The position numbers and the translations under genes were made by a program. A stretch of DNA of 64,000 nucleotides from Acholoe squamosa (lineage: Eukaryota > Annelida > Polychaeta > Phyllodocida > Polynoidae): contig OX439041.1 in NCBI GenBank assembly GCA_949317995.1, positions 3,102,501-3,166,500 of the forward strand. The letters run 5' to 3'. Within the stretch, counting starts at the first letter, position 1. Each line of letters opens with the position of its first letter. Positions 56,106 through 64,000 of the stretch are shown here, in pieces. The notes under the pieces are model-generated. The model ran no database searches. It saw nothing but the letters and a program-made list of their open reading frames with translations, and was not told the origin of the DNA.

Positions 56106-56555
56106 TCATACCGGTGGCAAAGTCCATATAGTTAAGTAACCATATGTCGGAATCGACAGATCTTCGGGGATAGCCTTCTTAATCAAGTTCCTCCACATCT
56201 CAGGAATCTTTTCCGGTTTTGATGTTTTCAGATTCCAGATAGAGTCTTTCTCAAGGTAGATCGTATCGCCATTCGGCCACACGATGCTTCCCAACGAATA
56301 GTTAATCTTACCATGACTTTCCGGGGGGTCCATCATGGCTTCGGTTGATTCTGAATGTACGGATTTTGCTGGGGAGGGGGGTGGAGGCATCTCCGTAGTT
56401 CCCACTCCACTAGTGTTCAGATCCAGACGTACAAGCGTGTTTGCTGCTTCCAAATCTTCCAAAGCGGCCTCTTCTTCGGGATGAATGGGGCTCATTCCCG
56501 AACAGTCCTCCATATCCACCTCCATACTAGATTCGGACAACATCTTTTCCGCCAT
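56106..56555 (-). pseudogene. C third ORF, N-terminal part
   Basis: The ATG at 56555 (AAATGGC) starts 149 residues: an acidic N-terminus (MEVDMEDCSGMSPIHPEEEAA), Pro/Ser-rich linker, then a more structured part (INYSLGSIVWPNGDTIYLEK, PEMWRNLIKKAIPEDLSIPT). It ends at 56106. Codons continue in the +1/-1 frame (MDFATGMSVN) towards the middle part, so the stop is probably due to an indel. It is in the same frame as the C-terminal part. Confidence 0.6.
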
Positions 56556-57235
56556 TTAGACGGGGTTCCGATGCACCAAGTTAGCCTAGTAGTACTTCAA
56601 CGTACTCCTCGACTTTGTAATCTTAGTTAGTGTTCGTATTTATCAGAGTTTAGCGCTTATAGCAGGGAAAAAGCTACCGAGCAAAATCAAGCACGTCAAG
56701 TTTCCTCTTCGTGGTCGCTTGATTAAACAAGATGGCGTCAATTCGCGCGAGAAACCCCGAACCCGTTAATTGGGTCACGCGGCACCACGTGCTTTCCACG
56801 CATCTGAAAACAAAACGGTCTGTCAGAGCTTGTATTGTCTTCCCGGCTCGATATCATCTGGAGTACCCATGGAGAATACATATAGCATTATGCTGATACG
56901 CCGGATCAATCCGTCCATTACCCACTGGAACCTCGAGGAGCCGACAACAGAGCAGGTTAGAGCGGTTTCATTACACACTGACGAGCATCCCGAAGGTGCT
57001 GTCAACATAGTTGACACCACGCTCTGTCATAACAAGTAACGACACAAACATTCAAAAGACACACACAAAAACAGGACAATACATCGTTGTGTTTCAAGAT
57101 TCAATACTTATTAGAATCTACCGTTGGGCTCATTTAGGTAATACCGCTTCTCTGTGCAATCCTAGCACTACGGCGAACGCCCTCCTTAATAGTTCTATTT
57201 TTAGCATTGGGGGACTCCGCTCCATTCCCGAGATC
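56556..57235 (-). other. Spacer between C integrase and third ORF
   Basis: 680 bp without a supportable gene; small ORFs on either strand have no domain features. On the element strand a pyrimidine stretch ending CCGTTTTGTTTTCAG (complement of 56804-56818) resembles a 3' splice site, 250 bp upstream of the third-ORF ATG. It could feed a spliced subgenomic mRNA; this is inference. Confidence 0.45.
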
Positions 57236-58852
57236 TTAGCTATCCTTTGGGTTCCCGGTCCGCTTCGTCCACCCAACTCCTGCCGAGACTTTTTTATCCT
57301 TAACATCGCTCTCATTTGATTCGGTTTGATTCTTCTTACGTCTCCTTTGTTTTCGGGTGCCGAGCATCGGCATCCTTTTAGGTTTCTTCTTAATTCGTTT
57401 TTCTTCATTTACAGGTTTTTCCAGATCTTCATCCCGATCCCCTGTACCAGGACCTCTGCTTAGTTCAGGTAAGTCGACAACTTCTGGTAATTCCATAACA
57501 TTCGGACCTAACCCATACATCTCTTCAGCTAACTCCCTACCTCGGTGCGGCCTTAGTACTTCGACATGACATCGTCGTACGTTCCCGTACAGATCTTTTA
57601 TAAAGCAGGTCGTTTCCGAAATTATCTGAGTTATGATGTGTGGGCCATCCCAGCTCGACACCACTTTCAATTTATCAAGGGGTTTATAGAATCTGAGGAC
57701 CCTATCTCCCACCCTGAAAAATCTAGGTTTCAGTCCAGTGTCGTAGCCCACTTTCTGCCATTTCGCCGATTTCCCTAGCTGATTCCGAACTAGTTGATAG
57801 GCTTTCTTAAAGTTATCCCGTAAGGATTCCACAAACATAATCGAACACGGGGTTTCAGGACTTATTCCGATTACCCCAAATACTAAATCCGCTGGCATTA
57901 TGATGTCTTCACCATAAACCAACATATTCGGAGTACAATTAGTAGAGGCATGCACTGTGCTGTTGTATGCATGCACTACGAAATCGCATTGGATGTCCCA
58001 ATCGTCCTGATGCTTATTCACTAGTGGTTTCAGAACTTGTAGTAGGGTTCTATTGAACCGTTCTACTAAGCCGTCCGATTGGGGCCGGTACGGATTAGTG
58101 CGCGTCTTGCAGATAGCTAAGTACTTGCACATTTCCTGGAATAATTCTGATTCAAACTCCCTTCCTTGGTCACTGTGGAGCATCAGGGGTACCCCATATT
58201 GCAACACCCAACCTCTTACGAATGCTTCTGCACAGGTGATGGCTTTGTGATCTTTCAGAGGGAAGACTTTCGTGTATTTCGTATAGTAATCGCAAACAAC
58301 CATCATGCAAGTGTTATCCCTAGGGGTTGTATTAAACCCACTAATGATGTCAATCGCAATTCTGGCAAAGCGTACTCCGAACAATTCCTGAACCAATGGG
58401 TTCTTTCCTAATCCTTCTCCGGGCTTATTCTTACAACATTCAGGACAAGTGGCGATCCACCTTAGCAAATCTCCACTCATTCCCGGCCAGTAGTATCTCC
58501 GGGTGAGTCTTTCCAGAGATCTACTCTTTCCGAAATGACCACTTGTCAAGTGGCCATGGCAGTAATACATAATATCCCGACGCATAGCGTTCGGAATAAC
58601 AATCTGAAGAATCTTTTTAGTTGGACTAATTTTCCACCTACATAAGATTCCATTTCTGACCTCTAGCTCAGCCCATTGGGCTAGAAGTCTTCTCATCTCC
58701 CTGTTCTCCATGCTGATAGCAGGACGGAGAGGTTTGATCCCTAACGGAACTGTTTCCAGGAGTTTCTTGGTAATGGGGTCCTTACCCTGGAACTCGCGAA
58801 TGGCCTCTGGTGACCATTCTATTAAAGTTCCCGGATAGTCCCTGAGTGGCAT
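57236..58852 (-). CDS. pol: C integrase (C-terminal half of pol), intact frame
   Basis: This uninterrupted 538-codon stretch is the integrase part of the C polyprotein. The first Met at 58852 is internal, because translation would come from RNase H. HHCC finger: HGHLTSGHFG and CPECC. Catalytic core: Asp in RIAIDIISGF, Asp in HSDQGREF and Glu in SDGLVERFN, complete. A GPY/F-like module, SSWDGPHIITQI (GPH instead of GPY/F), is followed by a basic, Lys/Arg-rich tail (KKKPKRMPMLGTRKQRRRKK) that could be a nuclear localisation signal. Integrase inserts the cDNA in the host nucleus. The reading upstream contains stops, so it would not be produced from this copy. Confidence 0.9.
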   Translation of the reverse strand: MPLRDYPGTLIEWSPEAIREFQGKDPITKKLLETVPLGIKPLRPAISMENREMRRLLAQWAELEVRNGILCRWKISPTKKILQIVIPNAMRRDIMYYCHGHLTSGHFGKSRSLERLTRRYYWPGMSGDLLRWIATCPECCKNKPGEGLGKNPLVQELFGVRFARIAIDIISGFNTTPRDNTCMMVVCDYYTKYTKVFPLKDHKAITCAEAFVRGWVLQYGVPLMLHSDQGREFESELFQEMCKYLAICKTRTNPYRPQSDGLVERFNRTLLQVLKPLVNKHQDDWDIQCDFVVHAYNSTVHASTNCTPNMLVYGEDIIMPADLVFGVIGISPETPCSIMFVESLRDNFKKAYQLVRNQLGKSAKWQKVGYDTGLKPRFFRVGDRVLRFYKPLDKLKVVSSWDGPHIITQIISETTCFIKDLYGNVRRCHVEVLRPHRGRELAEEMYGLGPNVMELPEVVDLPELSRGPGTGDRDEDLEKPVNEEKRIKKKPKRMPMLGTRKQRRRKKNQTESNESDVKDKKVSAGVGWTKRTGNPKDS

Positions 58853-59107
58853 ATGCGCGGCAGCAATTACTGCGTTATGCTGCCCGCAATCACCACAACT
58901 CTCTCAACCACATTTCCGGATTGGCTTCCTAGATAGGGCGTCTGCATTGGTATGCTTCTTCCCGGACCTATGTTGGATCTGGCTGTGCTCCAACCCGAAT
59001 TCCGAAAGGTGCGCCAACCATCTGCCTATCATCCCCTCGGCGTCCTTGAAATTAAGGAGCCATCGGAGAGAGGAATGGTCGGTTCTTAGTGTAAAATCGG
59101 ATCCCCA
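58853..59107 (-). pseudogene. pol: C RNase H, broken
   Basis: The frame between the RT and integrase parts. A TAA at 59108-59110 follows KKFKHF. Downstream codons give TLRTDHSSLRWLL, the RNase H core, and NADALSRKPIRK, its end. A TGA lies in the CG.ESCGDC segment near 58903. These two nonsense codons separate RT from integrase. Confidence 0.82.
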
Positions 59108-61327
59108 TTAAAAGTGTTTAAATTTCTTAGTGTACATCACCACAGCCAGAAGTTCCCTCTTAGTGGTGCAATAATTCCGTTGGGCTTTATTCAGAGTGTT
59201 GCTAGCAAATGCAATCGGGACTTCCACGCCGTCCTGGACCTGGGACAGTGCGGCCCCAATGCTATCATTACTAGCATCCGTATCCAATATGAAGTGACCT
59301 GAAGGGGTCGGGTATTTCAGTACTGGTGTATCCGTAAATAGGGCTTTTAGTTTCCTAAAAGACTCCTCCTGCTCATTCCCCCATGGGAATGGTTCCCTAG
59401 CTCTCCCAGGTGTCCAATGGGCGATGCTTTGCATAGGAAAACTTACTCGAGAGTATCCCGGAATGAAGTCTCTGTAGTAACTACAGAACCCCAGGAAAGA
59501 TCGTACCTGCTTAGCAGTTCTTGGTCTCTCCCAGTCCCAAACACTCTCTACTTTTTCCGGATCAGCTTTAATCCCATCGGTGGATATAATCCTACCCAGG
59601 TAAGTGATTGATTTCTGAAATAATCTACATTTCTTAGGTTTCAGACGTAATCCATTGGATACTATCCTCTTGATCACTTCTTCTAGATTATTCAAGCATT
59701 CACGGAATGTCTTTCCGAAGACAATTACATTGTCCAGGTATACTAGACATTTCTTCCATAACAGATCACTCAGGAGAGTCTCCATCATGGCTTCGAAGGT
59801 AGCAGGTGCATTACATAACCCGAAGGGCATAACCGTATATTCAAACAGGCCTAAGTGACTGGAAAATGCTGTTTTCTCCATGTCCTTGGTTTCCATTCCG
59901 ATCTGCCAATACCCGGATTGGAGGTCCAGGGTGCAGAACCAATTGTTCCCTCCCAGGGCGTCTAATGTTTCGTCAACCCTGGGTAGAGGGAACGAGTTTT
60001 TCTTAGTTAGCCCATTGAGTTTTCGATAATCCACACAAAAGTGAATGCTTCCGTCTTTCTTAGTGGTCATGACTACTGGACTAGACCAGGGGCTGGTACT
60101 AGGCACAATCACTCCCTTTTCCAACTGATCTAGAATTTCCTTCTCACAAATGATTTTCTTCTTAAGAGGCAGTCGGCGGTACGGAATCTTGAAGGGCTCA
60201 GCCTCTCCAGTATTGATATGGTGCAGTACCTTATCATTCCGGCCCAAAGGACCACCGGCATAGCCAAAAGCATCCTCGTACTTCCGCATTAGATTCCGGA
60301 CTTCCATCTTCTGATAGCTATCTTCCAGAGAGGATTCCTCTATTAGGTTATCCAGTTCCATGTTCATCTTTTCTTTTCCTACCAGTTTACATTCAGGTTC
60401 CCGAATGTCATTCCGTACCCCATTTACCAATGTCATGGACCCAAGCCTGGATCCCTTCTGTAGATAAATGGTTTTGTCTCCTCGGTTCATTACTGGTAGT
60501 ATGCTCCAGAACGGGTTTCCTACCAGCGTGTCAACCGATTCCAACCCAATGCTGGCTAACTGAACCACATCTGGCTCAAATACGCCTTCCTGATCTTTCA
60601 GTTTTCTATCTGAAGTACAAAGGACATCACAGGAGACACCCGGGGGTATCTTTACCGTATCCACCACGCTAGCTACCGCGCTTATCTGTCTTAATTCACA
60701 TTTCACGTGGATATCGTATGGGTACCGAATTCTCAACTTTCCTGTACACGGGTTCAATTCAGCCTCGAATAGGCTCGCAAAGTCCAGCCCAAGTATCCCA
60801 TCATCATGCATATTGGCTATAGTGGGAGAGAGAACAAACTCTTTCCCGCTAATAGAGGCTTTCATAAATGTTCTACCAAGAACCTGCATACGGGTCCCAT
60901 CGGCCGTACAAGCGTTTACCCCCTTTATGAGGTTCTCACTCTTGTCCGGCAAGAGGCTGTAGAATTTATTGGAGATCATCGAGTGGCTAGCACCCGTATC
61001 GACCAAAAATTCCCCAGTCCTACCCTGGGTCGTGACAGACACATACCATCTCCTACCTCCCAATGGGGAAGGGTTTCCGGTAAACCTATCAAAATCTTCC
61101 GAAATGCCGAGATCCAATCCATGGTCTTTCAGGTGCTCCAGACATGGATGGTTCGGGGTAAGGTGTGCCGCACATACACGTGTGAATGCCTCTATCCACC
61201 CTTCCTCTTCTCCAACGCGCGTACTTTCCCTTACTACTGACTTGGTACCCTCGCTTATGTTGGAGTCCCTGGCCATAGGAGGGGCGAGGTGATCAATCTC
61301 GGATCCCTCCTCCCCAGGCGTAATCAT
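59108..61327 (-). CDS. pol: C protease and reverse transcriptase (intact frame, dead active site)
   Basis: The ORF has 739 residues. Protease: FLVDTGASHSMIS with the DTG at residues 110-112, and ILGLDFASLF. RT: EPFKIPYRRLPLKKK, IHFCVDYRKLNGLTKKN, QSGYWQIGM, MPFGLCNAPATFEAMM. The catalytic box reads YLDN instead of YLDD: Asn533, codon complement of 59729-59731, a GAT/GAC-to-AAT change. The connection region (VRSFLGFCSYYRDF) and the start of RNase H (HFILDTDASNDSIGAAL) follow. The Met at 61327 is not the authentic start: pol is expected to be entered from gag by frameshifting at 61416-61425, and an indel lies between that site and this ORF. Confidence 0.88.
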   Translation of the reverse strand: MITPGEEGSEIDHLAPPMARDSNISEGTKSVVRESTRVGEEEGWIEAFTRVCAAHLTPNHPCLEHLKDHGLDLGISEDFDRFTGNPSPLGGRRWYVSVTTQGRTGEFLVDTGASHSMISNKFYSLLPDKSENLIKGVNACTADGTRMQVLGRTFMKASISGKEFVLSPTIANMHDDGILGLDFASLFEAELNPCTGKLRIRYPYDIHVKCELRQISAVASVVDTVKIPPGVSCDVLCTSDRKLKDQEGVFEPDVVQLASIGLESVDTLVGNPFWSILPVMNRGDKTIYLQKGSRLGSMTLVNGVRNDIREPECKLVGKEKMNMELDNLIEESSLEDSYQKMEVRNLMRKYEDAFGYAGGPLGRNDKVLHHINTGEAEPFKIPYRRLPLKKKIICEKEILDQLEKGVIVPSTSPWSSPVVMTTKKDGSIHFCVDYRKLNGLTKKNSFPLPRVDETLDALGGNNWFCTLDLQSGYWQIGMETKDMEKTAFSSHLGLFEYTVMPFGLCNAPATFEAMMETLLSDLLWKKCLVYLDNVIVFGKTFRECLNNLEEVIKRIVSNGLRLKPKKCRLFQKSITYLGRIISTDGIKADPEKVESVWDWERPRTAKQVRSFLGFCSYYRDFIPGYSRVSFPMQSIAHWTPGRAREPFPWGNEQEESFRKLKALFTDTPVLKYPTPSGHFILDTDASNDSIGAALSQVQDGVEVPIAFASNTLNKAQRNYCTTKRELLAVVMYTKKFKHF

Positions 61328-61382
61328 TTTGGATTCATCAGACGGTTATCGGGGACAGTACTCTGGCATACAACAAGTTTCT

Positions 61383-61425
61383 GGGTTGAGCAATCTGCCA
61401 CATCCTCAACCCTCCTTAATTTTCC
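61383..61425 (-). promoter_or_regulatory. -1 frameshift signal at the C gag-pol junction
   Basis: On the element strand GGAAAAT (complement of 61419-61425) abuts the gag stop TAA (61416-61418). Three nt later an 8-bp perfect stem GGGTTGAG / CTCAACCC with a 14-nt loop (complement of 61383-61412) follows. The -1 frame is open for about 34 codons, up to the region of the pol Met, where an indel has broken it. Confidence 0.65.
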
Positions 61426-62510
61426 GAATTAGGTTCTACCTCTTCAACTGCCGACATATTCCGAGGGACCGGCTCAGCGGCCCGGCATTCATAGGCTACG
61501 TGACCCATTTTCTGACAGCGATAACATCTGATTCTGGACTTATCATATCTCGGCCTACTATACCGGTGCCTCTCAAGGTCCTCCCGGAAAGACTTCAGCA
61601 TGCACTCCATCATACTTTTCATATCGAGGTTTCCGGATGGTTTAATCTTATCCTTCTTAACTATAGTTTCCTTGGGTTCGGAAACACTCTTATTGTGATT
61701 TTCGGGAACTCCCCGCCTTGGCTGTGTAGTCAAGGTCCTTCTGGGAATGAACTTCTTAGCATTCTTAGGGAACCTCAATGCTGAGATTGTTCCATCCTCT
61801 TCCTCATACTCTATTGTTTCATATTCTGTTTCAGCTTCCGAGACAGCGGCTGCTGCAGTAGGAACTACTGGTTTCAGATCAGGGGTCGCCACACTGGCGG
61901 TTTCCCGAGGGACAAATCCGGAAAGAAAAGTTTTCTTCTTATCCAAGTTAGCTATGGCATCACATAACGTTTTCATAGTCGCACCCGGGCCCCATGCTCG
62001 GTAAGCACAGTCCTGGTGATCCTTATCTCGTAATCCTCATGTGAGATCAACTCATCGCTTGCATAATCGTCATCCATCATAAGGTTAGGTCTAGCCTTCC
62101 GTAGCAGTATCTGAAGTTCTAATCCATAGACCTGAACCGACTCCCCCGGCTTCTGAATTCTCTTCCTATATTGAGTCATTGGATCTTCCGACACTATATT
62201 CCCTAGATAAGAACTACAAATCTCAACTAACTGAGTGTACGTTCCCTTATTCCTATACTGTTCTCTCCAATGATCGACTGCAATCCTACCCGGTCCCTTT
62301 TTCAGGCATCTGACCAATATGGGTAGCGACTCGTCTTCATCGTATCCATCTACCTCACGGTCATCCGTGAAGTCCGAAAACCAATCCCTTCATGGTTCTG
62401 GTCCATCGAAGGACTTAGTATCGATCTGACTCTTCTTAGCTGAGATCTCCCTACTTTTTAACCTAGTGCATTGCTCCAGGCTCCAACCTGACATTTTCTG
62501 ATCCTTAGTC
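61416..62510 (-). pseudogene. gag: C gag: capsid and CCHC region
   Basis: Three overlapping frames cover this part, so indels have broken it. The capsid C-terminal half is at 62317-61973 (AVDHWREQYRNKGTYTQLVE, YRKRIQKPGESVQVYGLELQ), matching the frameshifted B1 part. The nucleocapsid part at 61976-61416 contains the CCHC knuckle CYRCQKMGHVAYEC (about 61505-61545), an Arg-rich flank (RHRYSRPRYDKSR) and an acidic end with stop TAA at 61416. Confidence 0.8.
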
Positions 62511-62513
62511 TTC

Positions 62514-64000
62514 TTACCACCCCCACCGGATCCATTGGGTCCCGGATCCCGGATGGCTGTTATTCGGACTATTCCAGAAGGTAAACCCATATCCGGTATT
62601 CATAACGGGTTGGGATCCTATGTCCCCAGGAGCTTGGGCACTGGTGTAGCAAGCCCTACCACGACACAGGGTGTCGTTATTATTCTGATCTGTGCTACAC
62701 ACCTGATTGTCCACCCTATAGGTCTGATCGTTCGGAATAGACTGACGGCTCCCCTGTAGTTGGCTAGGTATATTGACTGGTTCCCCAGCACCCTCTGGAG
62801 GGGTGTGGTCGAAATGACTCGGGGGCGGGGCTTGCTCCCTGGTGTCAATGTACTGATACTCACCATCGATGGTGAAAGTGGCATCTTTTTGACCTATGCT
62901 TAGCCGGACATTCTTATAATGGCCGGGAACATATCTGTCCCCCACGACATTCCGAGCGGCCTGGTCGTTCACAAAGGGGTCATACCCCTTCTTCAAAATA
63001 GGTTTTGGGGTAGAGGTGATCGGTGGGCCCTCCTTTCCGTCATCCCTTGGGATGCAACTGATGTCGGGGTCCTCCGAGGGTCCCCTATTCTCGATTACTT
63101 CCTCGAGATCTGGTTCTTCCTCCTCGGAATCCTCGGATCCCTCCTGCATCATCCGCAGCTTAGTTATTTCATATATGAGATCATCCCTCTCCTGATACAG
63201 TTCCCGATTTTTATCCTGAATGTCAGTGATCAACTGATCGTTTTCCTGAATATGTTTCTCCCGAAGGGCCACATGTTCCCTCTGCTGTTTCTCTATGATT
63301 TTCTGATTCTTCTCATAAATCTCATGTTGGGCCTCAATTTGGTTTTTCAAATCAGTAAGGCGCTTACCAGCGACATCCAGCCCCGTTCGGTATTGTTCCA
63401 AAGTCTCGTCCTGCTCTGAAGTCTTAGCTTCCAGGGTGGAGGTTGCCAGACTCAGTTGCAGTTCGACTTCTTCGACTTTCTTCCCGTACCTTTCATATTC
63501 AGCTTTCTTACCCTGAATCATAGCCTCGATCTCCCGGAGTCGAGTACGGTGGACATCCACCTCTCGTTCCAAGGTTTCCGTGGTTGGTTCTAACAGTCCC
63601 TTACTCTTGCGTAAGTCCCCAATTTCTTCTAGGAGGTCTTCAATCTCCCTTTTTAATTCTTTCACCTTACTCTGTTTCCGCTCAGTCTCTTTCTTCTGAT
63701 ATTCCAGCATCTTTTCACTCCTGGACTTTCCTGATCGCTCATCCGCTTCCATTCGGCATGAGCTGTCCTTTCTGATTCATACCTATTCCTCTCATCCCGG
63801 TACCTATCCACGGGTGCCCAACTCACAGGAGCCGGCTGACTAGACCAACCGGGATTGAAAACGGAGTCAGAAAGGGATGCCGAGTTTAAGTGATTCAAAA
63901 AAACTCCCTGGCCAGCCAAGGGCACCAAGTGAATCGAATCTCTCCCTCGTCCTCGCGGCTCAGTACCAGGGACTTGGGCCGAAATGATGGGACTACCAAG
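62514..64000 (-). pseudogene. gag: C gag: coiled-coil N-terminal part, running off the window
   Basis: The frame is open from the window edge (64000) to about 63745, with no start codon in view. A frameshift then leads into 63752-62514, which has a coiled coil of about 215 residues (KELKREIEDLLEEIGDLRKS ... LYQERDDLIYEITKLRMM). An acidic segment (SEDSEEEEPDLEEVIENRG) and a Pro/Thr-rich linker follow, ending at 62514. The length and position of the coiled coil parallel B gag, so B and C share a Gag type with a long helical N-terminus. The 5' LTR and PBS lie right of the window. Confidence 0.82.

Noticed and set aside
53634-56555. C third ORF as an envelope gene
   Set aside because: No signal peptide, transmembrane segment or furin/fusion-peptide motif. 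The charged coiled coils and Cys/His clusters argue for an internal or nucleic-acid-associated protein.

Overview
This 64 kb window is eukaryotic and almost entirely transposable-element DNA, most likely from a non-insect invertebrate. The genome cannot be named from this sequence. Pointers are animal-type Ty3/gypsy polymerases, one family carrying a baculovirus-F-like (errantivirus-style) envelope gene, a NADAR-domain gene linked to a LINE-ORF1-like domain, and AT-rich gene-free DNA with microsatellites. I find no intact host gene, rRNA, tRNA or CRISPR array.

Three Ty3/gypsy families are nested in one another. Family E is errantivirus-like (gag, PR-RT-RNase H-integrase, small ORF, F-type env, long repeat-rich 3' UTR, LTRs of about 1.3 kb with TA...CA ends). 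Families B and C are related to each other (coiled-coil Gag with a CCHC knuckle, DTG protease, RT; LTRs of 349 and 419 bp).

Layout. 1-9839: E0, a 5'-truncated E copy on the minus strand. Its 3' UTR holds a foreign ORF with a histone-type 3' stem-loop, and its pol is split by a solo LTR at 8429-9778 (TSD GAAG). 9840-11308: a decayed minus-strand gene (coiled coil, ORF1/RRM-like domain, NADAR). 11309-20545: no genes seen, only simple and inverted repeats. 20546-25966: B1 (LTR, PBS, gag, PR, RT), cut in RNase H and joined to the TATA box of a second LTR (B2). 26306-46852: a 20.5 kb family-E complex inserted in the B2 leader with TSD TAGT. It reads LTR, PBS, inverted LTR, E1 (gag tail to integrase), inverted env tail, E2 (leader, gag, pol, env, 3' UTR), LTR. 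46857-48061: B2 gag resumes. 48062-52182: E3, a minus-strand E copy (LTR stub, 3' UTR, env, small ORF) inserted in B2. 52183-64000: C, a minus-strand element inserted in E3 and running off the right edge. It carries a third ORF region of nearly 3 kb downstream of integrase that does not look like an envelope.

How the parts work. Each family makes Gag, then a pol polyprotein in the -1 frame. All three gag-pol junctions share GGAAAAY directly before the gag stop, with a hairpin just after it, which looks like a -1 frameshift signal. Env (E) and ORF3 (C) lie downstream of pol and would need a subgenomic or spliced RNA. Every copy is broken by stops or frameshifts, so nothing here looks autonomously active. 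The best candidates for something undescribed are the C third ORF, the shared frameshift module, the stem-loop ORF at 1.8-2.35 kb, and the coiled-coil/ORF1-like/NADAR gene.
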